A DNA stretch of 64,000 bases from an uncultured Steroidobacter sp. (GCF_937958065.1 NZ_CALFXI010000090.1:27857-91856), one strand, 5' to 3'; positions 42,630 through 51,412 are shown, counted from the stretch's first letter. Numbers and translations: made by a program. The notes: generated by a model not told the origin, from the letters alone.

Positions 42630-43642
42630 GCGCGCGGCTGCGAGCGTCACATTCGCCGCTGCGCGTCGGATTCGTGGGATTGGGATGGATCGGGCGCAAG
42701 CGTCTGGACGCGCTGGCTGCCGACGGTGACGCCGGCATCGACGTTGCGGCATTGGTCGATAGCGATGCCGATCGGCTGCACGCCGCTGCAATCGCTCATC
42801 CTGAAGCGACGCTTGCGCCGAGCGTCGATGCATTGCTCGACGAGGATCTGGATGGCGTCGTGATTGCGACGCCCAGCGGGCTGCACGCTCATCAAGCGCT
42901 TGCGTGTCTCGAAAAAGGCTTGCCGGTGTTCTGCCAGAAGCCGCTGGCGACGACGCTGCTCGATGTGCGTCGCGTGCTGGCGGCTGCGCGGACCGCGGAT
43001 CGCCTGCTCGGCATCGACTTCTGCTATCGGCACGTGACGGGCATGGCCGAGTTGCGGCGTCGACTGATGTCCGGTGCCATCGGCGAGATCATCGCGATCG
43101 ACCTGGTTTTCAACAACGCGTACGGGCCCGACAAGTCGTGGTGCCAGCATCGTGGACTCGCCGGCGGCGGCTGTTTGCTGGACCTGGGCGTGCATTTGCT
43201 CGACCTGGCGCTCTGGGTGCAGGGCGTGCCGCCGATCGAGCGGGTGCGCAGCCGGTTGTTTGCTCACGGGCAGCCGCTGCAGGGCGGCGATGGCGAGCTG
43301 GAAGACCTTGCATACGCCGAATTCATCCAGGCGAACGGCGCGATCGTGCGGCTCTGCTGCTCCTGGCACGCGCACATCGGTCAGCCGGCGCAGATTCAGA
43401 TGGAGATCACCGGCACGCGCGGCGGCGCCTCGTGGGGCAACGTCAATGGCTCGTTCTATGACTTCGACGTCTGTTGGCACCAGGGAGCACATCGCGAGCT
43501 GCTCGGAGCGTCACGGGACGATTGGGGAACTCGGGCATTGCGTGCGTGGCTGCGCCAGTTGGCCGTGAGCAATCGCTTCGATGTCGAAGCCGAGAACATC
43601 GCCGCCAGCGCCGCTCTCATCGAAGAGGTCTATCGAGCATGA
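42626..43642 (+). CDS. Gfo/Idh/MocA-family oxidoreductase
   Basis: The 338-residue protein has an N-terminal Rossmann motif VGFVGLGWIGRKRLDALAAD and the family catalytic loop as VFCQKPLATT, with Gln replacing Glu of EKP but Lys retained. GGGCLLDLGVHLLDLALWV supplies the usual Asp and His of the substrate site (~residues 175-193). The family includes inositol dehydrogenases and UDP-sugar 3-oxidoreductases. Given ino1 across the divergent promoter, an inositol- or sugar-related redox step is likely. Start and stop overlap both neighbours by four bases. Confidence 0.82.
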   Translation: MSARLRASHSPLRVGFVGLGWIGRKRLDALAADGDAGIDVAALVDSDADRLHAAAIAHPEATLAPSVDALLDEDLDGVVIATPSGLHAHQALACLEKGLPVFCQKPLATTLLDVRRVLAAARTADRLLGIDFCYRHVTGMAELRRRLMSGAIGEIIAIDLVFNNAYGPDKSWCQHRGLAGGGCLLDLGVHLLDLALWVQGVPPIERVRSRLFAHGQPLQGGDGELEDLAYAEFIQANGAIVRLCCSWHAHIGQPAQIQMEITGTRGGASWGNVNGSFYDFDVCWHQGAHRELLGASRDDWGTRALRAWLRQLAVSNRFDVEAENIAASAALIEEVYRA

Positions 43643-44736
43643 AGCTGCTGATGACGGCCGATGCGGTTGGAGGCGTGTGGACGTATGCGCTCGACCTGTG
43701 CTCGGCGTTGTCGAAGCACGATGTCGAGGTGGTGCTGGCGACGATGGGCCCGCGGCCGGCGGACGCACAACGTCGTGCCGCGAGAATGCTGAAGAATGTG
43801 CAGCTCGTCGAATCGGACTATCGCCTGGAGTGGATGGAGAATCCTTGGGACGATGTTGGCGCGGCCGGCGAATGGTTGCTCGATCTCGCCGCGTCGAATG
43901 CCGTGGATCTCATCCATCTGAATGGCTATTCGCACGCGGCGCTTCCGTGGCGCCGACCTGTCGTCTGCGTGGGGCACTCCTGTGTGTCGACCTGGTGGCA
44001 GGCGGTGCATGGCACGCGGCCGCCGAAGCAATGGGATGAATATCGGCGGCGTGTCATGGACGGATTGAACAGCGCCGATGTCGTGATTGCTCCAACGGCG
44101 GCATTTCTGCAGGACCTCAGGTCCGCGTACACGTTCACGCGTCCAGCACGTGTCATTCGAAATGGCCGTGCGTCGGCCGGTTACAGCTGCGATGTGCTAC
44201 GTGAGCCCATCGTCTTGGCTTGCGGTCGCCCCTGGGATGTTTCGAAGAACCTGCGTGTGCTCGACGAGGCTTCGCGGGACGCGCCCTGGCATGTCTATGT
44301 CATCGGCAACATCTTCGGGCCCGACGGGCAGGTGTTCAGGCCATCCGCAGTACAGGCCATCGGGATGCAATCGGAGCACGAGGTCCGCGGATGGATGCAC
44401 CGAGCGAGCGTATTCGTGCATCCGGCACTTTATGAGCCGTTCGGTTTGGTCGTGCTCGAAGCCGCTGCGGCTGGATGTGCGCTCGTGCTCGCCGACATCC
44501 CGACTCTGCGTGAGCTGTGGCACGACGCGGCGGAGTTCTTCAATCCCAAGAGCAGCAGTGATCTGCGAGCTACGGTGGAAATGCTCCTGAAGGATCCGGC
44601 ACGTCAGCAGGCGTTGGCGATGGCGGCACGAACCCGAGCCGACGCGTACCGTATCGAGTCGCTCGCGGCGGAATATCTGGAAAGCTATCGAACGCTGCTG
44701 CGCGAGCGCACCAGCAAGGAGCGAACAGCGGCATGA
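43639..44736 (+). CDS. GT4-family glycosyltransferase
   Basis: The 365-residue GT-B protein begins MKLLMTADAVGGVWTYALDL, has SADVVIAPTAAFLQDL, a donor-domain start VLACGRPWDVSKNLRVLDEA and the GT4 motif ALYEPFGLVVLEAAAAGCAL with both Glu residues. It would transfer a sugar from a nucleotide donor to the growing glycan. It overlaps the genes on both sides by four bases, so it belongs firmly to the plus operon. Confidence 0.83.
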   Translation: MKLLMTADAVGGVWTYALDLCSALSKHDVEVVLATMGPRPADAQRRAARMLKNVQLVESDYRLEWMENPWDDVGAAGEWLLDLAASNAVDLIHLNGYSHAALPWRRPVVCVGHSCVSTWWQAVHGTRPPKQWDEYRRRVMDGLNSADVVIAPTAAFLQDLRSAYTFTRPARVIRNGRASAGYSCDVLREPIVLACGRPWDVSKNLRVLDEASRDAPWHVYVIGNIFGPDGQVFRPSAVQAIGMQSEHEVRGWMHRASVFVHPALYEPFGLVVLEAAAAGCALVLADIPTLRELWHDAAEFFNPKSSSDLRATVEMLLKDPARQQALAMAARTRADAYRIESLAAEYLESYRTLLRERTSKERTAA

Positions 44737-45854
44737 AGTTCGTCCTGTTCTTTCATTCGCTGATCTCGGATTGGAACCACGGCAACGCTCATTTCCTGCG
44801 GGGTGTCGTCAGCGAGTTGTTACAGCGCGGGCACGAGGTCGATGTTTACGAGCCCGCGGCAGGCTGGAGCCTGACCAACCTGCTTCGGGAACAGGGCGAT
44901 GCCGTCATCGCCGACTTCCATGCAACGTTCCCGGAGTTGACCAGCACGGCGTTCGACGCGGCGACACTGGATGTGGATGCGGTCCTCGATGGCGCCGATG
45001 TGGTCATCGTTCACGAATGGAACGAGCCCCGATTGATCCAGCGGCTGGGCGAGAGTGCCAGCCGGCTGGGATGCACGGCCTTGTTTCATGACACCCACCA
45101 TCGCAGTGTCACCGATGCATCGGCCATGGCAGCCTTGGATCTGCGTCATTATGACGGCGTGCTGGCATTTGGTCAGGCGGTGGCGGATCAATACACACGT
45201 CATGGCTGGGCAGCGCAGAGTTGGGTATGGCACGAGGCCGCCGATCTGCGACGTTTCTTTCCGCGGCCCGCCAGCGATGAGCGCGCCGATCTGGTCTGGA
45301 TAGGCAACTGGGGTGACGACGAGCGCAGCGCGGAGCTGCACGAATATCTGATCGAGCCGGTGCAACAGCTGGGCTTGAAAGCAGCGGTGCATGGCGTTCG
45401 CTATCCAGAGCGTGCGCTCCAGACGCTGAGTGAATCCGGAATCACCTACCGAGGCTGGCTGCCGAATCACCGCGTGCCCGAAGTGTTCGCCCGCCATCGA
45501 TGCACTGTGCACGTGCCTCGACAAACGTATGCCCGCCAACTGCACGGCATTCCGACGATCCGGATGTTCGAAGCGCTCGCTTGTGGCATTCCGTTGGTCA
45601 GTGCGCCGTGGCACGACACCGAGCATCTGTTCAGACCGGGTATCGATTATCTGGTGGCCACCAGCGGCGTGGAAATGCAACGCCAGCTTCGTGCCATTCT
45701 CAATGAGCCCGCACTGGCGGCAAGCCTGGCGGATCACGGCCTGGAAACGATCCGCGCCAGGCACTCCTGTGGGCATCGAGTCGATGAGTTGCTGCGGATA
45801 CTGTCGACGCTGCGGACGGCTTCGCTGCGGCGCTCTGCTGGAGGATTGCGATGA
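44733..45854 (+). CDS. CgeB-related glycosyltransferase
   Basis: The 373-residue GT-B protein opens MKFVLFFHSLISDWNHGNAH, matching in outline the SxxSSWGNGHA start of the CgeB-like enzymes in this locus. Its donor domain shows DLVWIGNWGDDERSAELHEY, VHGVRYPERALQTL and TIRMFEALACGIPLVSAPWH. It is the second of four successive glycosyltransferases in the plus operon. Specificity is unknown. It overlaps both neighbours by four bases. Confidence 0.75.
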   Translation: MKFVLFFHSLISDWNHGNAHFLRGVVSELLQRGHEVDVYEPAAGWSLTNLLREQGDAVIADFHATFPELTSTAFDAATLDVDAVLDGADVVIVHEWNEPRLIQRLGESASRLGCTALFHDTHHRSVTDASAMAALDLRHYDGVLAFGQAVADQYTRHGWAAQSWVWHEAADLRRFFPRPASDERADLVWIGNWGDDERSAELHEYLIEPVQQLGLKAAVHGVRYPERALQTLSESGITYRGWLPNHRVPEVFARHRCTVHVPRQTYARQLHGIPTIRMFEALACGIPLVSAPWHDTEHLFRPGIDYLVATSGVEMQRQLRAILNEPALAASLADHGLETIRARHSCGHRVDELLRILSTLRTASLRRSAGGLR

Positions 45855-46987
45855 CGGCGAAAGTGACATTGGCCATGTTCGGGTCGAGCCTGGTCTCGGC
45901 GTACTGGAACGGTGCGGCGACTTACTATCGCGGCATCATCCGCGCGCTGGACCGTTGCGGTTTCGAGGTAACGTTCTACGAGCCGGACGCATTCGATCGT
46001 CAGCAGCATCGCGACATGCCCGATCCGAGCTGGGCCAATGTGGTGATTTATCCCGCGACCATCGACGGCCTGCACGGCGCGCTCGAGCGCGCGCGGCATG
46101 CCGATATCATCGTCAAGGCCAGTGGCGTTGGTGTGTTCGACGAGGAGCTGGAAGCAGAAGTCCCCCGGCTGCGGCGGGCTGCGAATCTGACCGTGTTCTG
46201 GGATGTGGATGCGCCGGCTACGTTGCAGCGCATGCGAGCCGATGCGTCCGACCCGTTTCGTTCGCAGGTGCCAAACTATGATCTGGTGCTGACCTATGGC
46301 GGCGGACCGCCGGTGGTCGAGGCCTATTCGAACTTTGGGGCACTCTGCTGCGTTCCAATCTACAACGCGCTCGATCCGACAACCCACCATCCAGTGCAAC
46401 CGGACCCGAGATTCAACGGCGCGCTGGGTTTTCTCGGCAACCGGTTGCCAGATCGCGAGGCCCGCGTGCACGAGTTCTTGCTAAAACCTGCGACGTTGCT
46501 GCCTGACAGGAAATTCTTGCTCGGGGGTGCGGGCTGGGATCGCGATGTCGCACTGCCGCCCAACGTGGATTGTGTGGGGCACGTCTATACGCGCGATCAC
46601 AACGCCTTCAACTGTTCGACGCTCGCGGTGCTCAATATCAATCGCGACAGCATGGCGCAGGTCGGGTACTCGCCGCCGACGCGAGTGTTCGAGGCCGCCG
46701 GCGCGGGCGCTTGTTTGATATGCGATGCGTGGCAGGGATTGGAGCAGTTCCTGGAGCCAGGCAAGGAAGTCTTGCGGGTCGAGAGCGGCGAGGAAGTGGC
46801 GGCGGTGTTGCACGGACTGACCGCGGCCGATGCGCGGCGCATTGGGGAGCGTGCACGGCAGCGTCTGCTGAACGAGCACACCTACGAGCATCGCGCCATC
46901 GCCGTGAAAAGACTGCTGGTGGAGCAGCTGTCCCGCCGCGCCGTCCCGACCAGATTCGACCAGGAGGTGCACCGTGCGGCGCTCTGA
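45851..46987 (+). CDS. CgeB-like glycosyltransferase
   Basis: The 378-residue protein begins with VTLAMFGSSLVSAYWNGAAT and contains LTVFWDVDAPATLQRM, FNGALGFLGNRLPDREARVH, FLLGGAGWDRDV and TRVFEAAGAGACLICDAWQG, the CgeB/Glyco_trans_1_2 pattern. The FWDVDAPATL segment corresponds to FYDLDTPVTL and FYDIDTPVTV in its two close relatives here. It overlaps the next gene by 14 bases, within which lies that gene's strong ribosome-binding site. Confidence 0.75.
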   Translation: MTAKVTLAMFGSSLVSAYWNGAATYYRGIIRALDRCGFEVTFYEPDAFDRQQHRDMPDPSWANVVIYPATIDGLHGALERARHADIIVKASGVGVFDEELEAEVPRLRRAANLTVFWDVDAPATLQRMRADASDPFRSQVPNYDLVLTYGGGPPVVEAYSNFGALCCVPIYNALDPTTHHPVQPDPRFNGALGFLGNRLPDREARVHEFLLKPATLLPDRKFLLGGAGWDRDVALPPNVDCVGHVYTRDHNAFNCSTLAVLNINRDSMAQVGYSPPTRVFEAAGAGACLICDAWQGLEQFLEPGKEVLRVESGEEVAAVLHGLTAADARRIGERARQRLLNEHTYEHRAIAVKRLLVEQLSRRAVPTRFDQEVHRAAL

Positions 46988-48113
46988 CGAAATCATATTC
47001 ATCGGCCTGTCCATCACCTCCTCGTGGGGCAACGGGCATGCTTCCACCTATCGTTCGCTGATCCGGGGCCTGCATCGGCTCGGTCACAAGGTGCTGTTTC
47101 TCGAGCGGGATCAGCCGTGGTATGCGAGCAATCGCGACGCGCCCATCCTGCCGTATTGCCAGTCGCGCCTGTATCTCGACGTCGATGAGTTGTGCACCAG
47201 GTACACACCTCGACTGCGCGCCGCGGCTGCCGTGATCGTCGGCTCATATGTCGACGATGGTCGACGCGTCTGCGATTGGGTGCTCGATCACGCCAACGGC
47301 GTGAAGGCCTTTTACGACATCGATACCCCGGTCACGGTGGCTCGATTGCAGGACGACAGCTGCGAATATCTGCGCGCCTCGCAGGTTCCGGAGTTCGATC
47401 TGATGTTGAGCTTCACCGGCGGGCCCATCCTGGAACGCCTGGAAAGGGATTTTGGCGCGAGATCGGCGCAACCGCTGTATTGCAGTGTGGACGTCGATCA
47501 GCATCAACCCACCGGCTCGCGTCGTGACATCGAGCTCGGGTATCTCGGCACCTACAGCGACGATCGTCAGCCGGCGCTGGAACGTCTGCTGAATGAGCCC
47601 GCGCGCCGCTTGCCGAAACGACGCTTCGCCGTGGTCGGAGCGCAGTATCCGGAGCACCTGGTGTGGCCCAAGAATGTACAGCGTATCGATCACATGGCGC
47701 CGGGCTCGCACGCTCAGTTCTACGGACGCCAGCGATTCACCTTGAATCTCACGCGTGCCGACATGCGCAAGGCGGGTTACTCGCCCAGCGTGCGTTTGTT
47801 CGAAGCGGCGGCTTGCGGCACGCCCATCATTTCAGATGAGTGGGCCGGCATCGAAGAGTTGCTGGAGCCGGGCAAGGAAATCCTGCTGGCGGATTCCACG
47901 GAAGACGTGACGCAATTCATCGAGAACTTGAGCGACGCCGAGGCAGAGCAGATCGCCGCCGCCGCGCGGGAGCGTATCTGTGCCGAACACAGCAGCGTGC
48001 ATCGCGCGGAACAGCTGGAAAACTATCTGCGTGCCGCGCGAGAGTCCAAGGTTCGTACGTCGCTGTCATCAGTCGCCGGGATCTCCGGCGAGCGTGCCGT
48101 AGCTGCGCATTGA
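46974..48113 (+). CDS. CgeB-like glycosyltransferase
   Basis: The 379-residue protein shows GLSITSSWGNGHASTYRSLI, AFYDIDTPVTVARL, GYLGTYSDDRQPALERLLNE, VVGAQYPEHLVWPKNVQ and VRLFEAAACGTPIISDEWAG. It is the nearest relative of the minus-strand enzyme at 36184-37317, as if one gene had been duplicated to both sides of the divergent promoter. GTG at 46974 has GGAGG seven bases upstream. It likely transfers a sugar in the same glycan pathway. Confidence 0.77.
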   Translation: MRRSDEIIFIGLSITSSWGNGHASTYRSLIRGLHRLGHKVLFLERDQPWYASNRDAPILPYCQSRLYLDVDELCTRYTPRLRAAAAVIVGSYVDDGRRVCDWVLDHANGVKAFYDIDTPVTVARLQDDSCEYLRASQVPEFDLMLSFTGGPILERLERDFGARSAQPLYCSVDVDQHQPTGSRRDIELGYLGTYSDDRQPALERLLNEPARRLPKRRFAVVGAQYPEHLVWPKNVQRIDHMAPGSHAQFYGRQRFTLNLTRADMRKAGYSPSVRLFEAAACGTPIISDEWAGIEELLEPGKEILLADSTEDVTQFIENLSDAEAEQIAAAARERICAEHSSVHRAEQLENYLRAARESKVRTSLSSVAGISGERAVAAH

Positions 48114-48123
48114 GGGCTGCACG

Positions 48124-48906
48124 ATGTCATTGCAAAGCTCGATGCACGAGCAGATCGCCGGCTTGGGTCCGTGGTTTCACAATCTGCACTTGCCGGATGG
48201 CACGCAAACCTCGCCCGATCATCCGTTCGGCGACTTTCCGAGTTTCAAGTGGCAGCGCGTAGGGGATGCAGTGCCGGCCGATCTGTCGGGATGGTCGGTG
48301 CTCGACATCGGTTGTAACGCCGGGTTCTACAGCTTCGAGCTGGCCCGCCGTGGCGCCCAGGTGCTGGGCGTCGACGTCGAACCGATGTATGTGCGGCAGG
48401 CCCGTTGGGCCGCGCGCGCCTTCGACATGAAGGATCGTGTCGATTTCATCGAAGGCGATGTGTACGGCCTGCTGGGCTCGGAGCAGCGCTACGACCTGGT
48501 GTGGTTCACCGGTGTGTTCTATCACTTGCGCTATCCGACGCTGGCGCTGGATCTGGTGCGCCGGGCCACGCGACAGCTGATGGTGTTTCAGAGCATGACG
48601 CTGCCGGGCGAAGTGCGTGACGTGGTGCCCCCGGACGTGCCCTTGAATCGTCGCGAGCTGATGCTGCAGGAGGCCTGGCCGAAGATGGCGTTCGTCGAGC
48701 ATCGGGTTGCCGACGACGAGAGCAACTGGTGGGTGCCGAACGCCAGTTGCGTGGAAGCGTTGCTGCGCTCGGCCGGTTTCGAAGTGCTGTCCCGGCCGGA
48801 GCACGAGTTCTACGTTTGCAAGCCGGTGCCGGTGCCGGCCGAATCGAGTCGGGACCTGGCGCGCATCACAACGATTTCAGCAGCGCGTGACTGTAGCGGT
48901 CCTTGA
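48124..48906 (+). CDS. SAM-dependent methyltransferase
   Basis: The 260-residue class I methyltransferase has motif I SVLDIGCNAGFYSFELARRG near residue 60, an acidic end of beta2 in VLGVDVEPMYVRQARW, and motif IV-like YDLVWFTGVFYHLRYPTL. The layout resembles CmoB and related sugar- or tRNA-modifying enzymes. At the end of the glycan operon it probably O-methylates the glycan. Its last 41 bases overlap the convergent Crp/Fnr-type gene. Confidence 0.8.
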   Translation: MSLQSSMHEQIAGLGPWFHNLHLPDGTQTSPDHPFGDFPSFKWQRVGDAVPADLSGWSVLDIGCNAGFYSFELARRGAQVLGVDVEPMYVRQARWAARAFDMKDRVDFIEGDVYGLLGSEQRYDLVWFTGVFYHLRYPTLALDLVRRATRQLMVFQSMTLPGEVRDVVPPDVPLNRRELMLQEAWPKMAFVEHRVADDESNWWVPNASCVEALLRSAGFEVLSRPEHEFYVCKPVPVPAESSRDLARITTISAARDCSGP

Positions 48907-49639
48907 TCAGGCCTTCACCTTCCAGGTGCAGATAGGCCGGGTCGAACATTGCCAGCGAACGCAGGCCGGCGAAGTCATGGATGACCAGCGACTTGCTGCT
49001 CATGGACACCAGCCCGACGCGGCGCAGCTCCTTAAGTGTGCGGTTCACGTGCACTGTCGACAGCGCAACGGTGTCGGCCAGTTCGGATTGCGTTACCGGC
49101 AGCTCGCAGCCTTCGGGTGTTGCCAGCCCGACCGACTGCAGCCGGACGTAGATCTCGCAGAACAGGTGGGCGACTCGTTCGAGCGCCGTGCGCTGACCGA
49201 TGCTGACCAGCCACTGCCGCCCGATCGCTTCCTCGACCAGGGTGTTCCACCAGAACGCGCGGGTCAGGCGTGGATAGCGCGATGTGATCTCCAGAATGGC
49301 TTCGCGTGGCAGTGTCGTCACTGACGAGGGCGCCAGCGTGCTGATGGTGTGGTCCATCTTCTTCAGGATGAATACACGCGCATCGCACATATCGCCGGGC
49401 AGGAAATAGCCGATGATCTGGCGGCGTCCGTCGGGCAGCATCTTGTGCCGGCAGGCGAAGCCCGAAACGATCACGGCGACACCGCTGGCATGCTCGCCCT
49501 CACGGATCAGATCCTCGTGCGAGCCATAGGCGCGCACTGGACCGGCCGCGTCCAGCAACGCGATCTTCTCTTCCTCCGTCAGCTCCGCAAAGTTCTCGAG
49601 CTTGCGGATCAGCAGGTGAATGGGGCTGGTTTCGGACAT
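48866..49639 (-). CDS. Crp/Fnr-family transcriptional regulator
   Basis: The 257-residue protein has a cyclic-nucleotide-binding-type beta-roll (~30-130, IREGEHASGVAVIVSGFACR, IIGYFLPGDMCDARV), a dimerisation helix, and a winged helix with ELADTVALSTVHVNRTLKEL as recognition region (~175-225). The N-terminus has no cysteine cluster, so it is not an Fnr-type iron-sulfur oxygen sensor. It is the last gene of the kinase/response-regulator unit. Palindromes with Fnr-like 5-4-5 spacing lie upstream of the first gene of that unit and are candidate targets. Confidence 0.87.
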   Translation of the reverse strand: MSETSPIHLLIRKLENFAELTEEEKIALLDAAGPVRAYGSHEDLIREGEHASGVAVIVSGFACRHKMLPDGRRQIIGYFLPGDMCDARVFILKKMDHTISTLAPSSVTTLPREAILEITSRYPRLTRAFWWNTLVEEAIGRQWLVSIGQRTALERVAHLFCEIYVRLQSVGLATPEGCELPVTQSELADTVALSTVHVNRTLKELRRVGLVSMSSKSLVIHDFAGLRSLAMFDPAYLHLEGEGLIKDRYSHALLKSL

Positions 49640-49653
49640 GAACGAGCGCACTC

Positions 49654-50064
49654 TCAACTTTCCTGCAGCGCTGGATGGCCGGCACAAGCCGCCTGCACGG
49701 TCTGCAGCAGCACGCGCAGATTCACCGGTTTCTCCAGCCGGGCGAAGCTCTTGAATTCGCCGGGCAGCACCGACACGTCGTAGCCGGTGACGAAAATCGC
49801 GGGTGTGCCGCGCTGGCGCAGCTCGTTGGCGATACCGAAAGCGAAGCTGCCTTGCAGATTGATGTCGAGCACGGCGCAGTCGATCGGGCGGCTCTCGATC
49901 AGCCGCAGGCCTTGCTCCACATCCGGAGAGGGACCGACGATTTCGGCGCCATGCTCGCGCAGGGTGGAGCAGATCTCCTCGGCGATGAAATAGTCGTCCT
50001 CCACCACCAGCACACGTAGTCCAGCAAGCGGCGTATCGTGCTCGCCAACAGGTTTGTTTCTCAT
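49654..50064 (-). CDS. Single-domain response regulator
   Basis: The 136-residue protein is a stand-alone receiver domain: RVLVVEDDYFIAEEICSTLR (acidic pocket), the phospho-acceptor Asp in IDCAVLDINLQGSF, Thr in IFVTGYDVSVL and Lys in ARLEKPVNLRVLL. There is no output domain, so it acts by protein contact or as a phosphate relay or sink. Its start overlaps the kinase stop by four bases, making the kinase its partner. The Crp/Fnr gene begins 14 bases after its stop. Confidence 0.9.
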   Translation of the reverse strand: MRNKPVGEHDTPLAGLRVLVVEDDYFIAEEICSTLREHGAEIVGPSPDVEQGLRLIESRPIDCAVLDINLQGSFAFGIANELRQRGTPAIFVTGYDVSVLPGEFKSFARLEKPVNLRVLLQTVQAACAGHPALQES

Positions 50065-51275
50065 AGCGGTATCCGGTCGATGGTGACAGCGGTACGCTCG
50101 TTGATCGGCAGATCGATCTCGCAGTGCGCGCCCCCGTCGGCAATGCTGTAGCGGGTGACGGCGCCGAGCTCGTAAGGCAGCACGCGTTCGATCAATTCCA
50201 TGCCGAAGCCACGCCGATGGGCAGAAGCCGGCGCGCTGCGTACATTCGACTCGGTCCAGCGCCAGCGCAGCGTCGGCGCCGGCGAGCTCTCGATGGTCCA
50301 GCTCACCTCGACCCTGCCGTCAGGCCGGGTGAAGGCACCGAACTTCAAGGCATTCATGGTGAGCTCGTGCAGCGTCAGGGCCATCGTTTCAGCGGCCCGC
50401 GGCGCCAGGCGCCAGGACGGTCCGGTGATGATGAACTGGTTCTCCCGGACTGCATTCGCGGTCAGCTCGGCACGGATCAAATCCTCGAGCTCCGGGCCGG
50501 ACTGCTGATCGATGAGCAACGCGCCCTGAGTGCGGGCCAGCGCGCTGATGCGCGCCTCCAGGTGAGACGCAAATTCGTCGGGCGACTCGGCCGTCTGACC
50601 CGAGCGTCGGACGATCGAACGGATCGTCGCCAGCAGGTTGCGCGCCCGATGCTCGATCTCGGCGATCTGCGAGCGCTGTTCGATGCGCGCGTGCTGCAGC
50701 TGGTTTTCGTGCCGCTGTGACTTCAAGGCCAGGCAGGTGGTCCACGCTAGTCCCGGCAACAGGGTGAGCTCCGCGGCGCTCGGCGTCAGCCCATCGCGCC
50801 AGAAGAATGCCAGGCCGAGATAGCCGGAATCGGTGCTCACCGGCACGGTCAGCAAGGTCTCGGCGAGAAAGCGTTGGCCCGAAGGCAGCTCCACTTCCAT
50901 CAAGGGACGGTGCTGCACGATGGTCTCGCCGGCAGCGGCCGCGCCGGTGACCAACTGCTGCAGCGACGAACTGGGATCGAGGGTGCTGACGCTGCCCTTG
51001 CCGGAAGTCGCTATCACGCAGTGAGATCGATCCGCAGGCACGGCACAAACTCCTGCGGCGTTCGCCAACTCCTGTGCGGCGGTCGCCGTCGCGAGGAAGA
51101 CCGCATAGATGCCACGAGCCGACGCGATCCGCCGCAGCCCGCTGTTCAAACGGCGGGAGAGATCGAGGTCTGGACTATCCGCCGACGTCATTGCACGGGA
51201 CTCTGGCTGGGCTTCGGCCGAAGCACGGATACGATAGGCGCCGCCGGGCAGCTCCGCCACTAAACGGCTCAGCAT
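50061..51275 (-). CDS. HWE/HisKA_2-type sensor histidine kinase with GAF-like sensor
   Basis: The 404-residue soluble protein has an N-terminal GAF-like region (~30-185). An HWE/HisKA_2 dimerisation box follows, with the phospho-acceptor His in IEHRARNLLATIRSIVRRSG. The ATPase domain has the N-box ETMALTLHELTMNALKFGAF and the G-box RRGFGMELIERVLPYELG. There is no membrane segment, so the signal is cytoplasmic. Start at 51273-51275 is the first ATG; Met at 51191 is an alternative. It heads the kinase, receiver and Crp/Fnr operon. Confidence 0.87.
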   Translation of the reverse strand: MLSRLVAELPGGAYRIRASAEAQPESRAMTSADSPDLDLSRRLNSGLRRIASARGIYAVFLATATAAQELANAAGVCAVPADRSHCVIATSGKGSVSTLDPSSSLQQLVTGAAAAGETIVQHRPLMEVELPSGQRFLAETLLTVPVSTDSGYLGLAFFWRDGLTPSAAELTLLPGLAWTTCLALKSQRHENQLQHARIEQRSQIAEIEHRARNLLATIRSIVRRSGQTAESPDEFASHLEARISALARTQGALLIDQQSGPELEDLIRAELTANAVRENQFIITGPSWRLAPRAAETMALTLHELTMNALKFGAFTRPDGRVEVSWTIESSPAPTLRWRWTESNVRSAPASAHRRGFGMELIERVLPYELGAVTRYSIADGGAHCEIDLPINERTAVTIDRIPL

Positions 51276-51298
51276 CTTATTTTGGTCCGCTCGATGGG

Positions 51299-51314
51299 AT
51301 TAACCTATGTTAAT
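51299..51314. promoter_or_regulatory. Palindromic operator ATTAAC-CTAT-GTTAAT
   Basis: This is a perfect dyad with 6-base arms and a 4-base centre, 24 bases before the kinase start. Inner half-sites TTAAC-N4-GTTAA have the 5-4-5 geometry of Crp/Fnr-family boxes. The same motif recurs in inverse orientation at 51396-51412. Autoregulation by the Crp/Fnr-type regulator encoded in the same operon is a reasonable guess. Confidence 0.5.
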
Positions 51315-51395
51315 TGCCGGCATTGTTCTGGTTGAGATGGGCACCCCATGCATGCAGCGCGGCAGCAGAGAGTAGTCCGCAACTCACACCTGCCT

Positions 51396-51412
51396 CAATA
51401 ACATAGGTCAAT
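51396..51412. promoter_or_regulatory. Second operator copy, inverse orientation
   Basis: Read on the minus strand this is ATTGACCTATGTTATTG, matching the site at 51299 over the core ACCTATGTTA (10 of 10 bases). It lies 99 bases before the small lipoprotein gene on the plus strand. Two sites about 97 bases apart could allow looping or separate control of the two divergent units. Confidence 0.45.
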
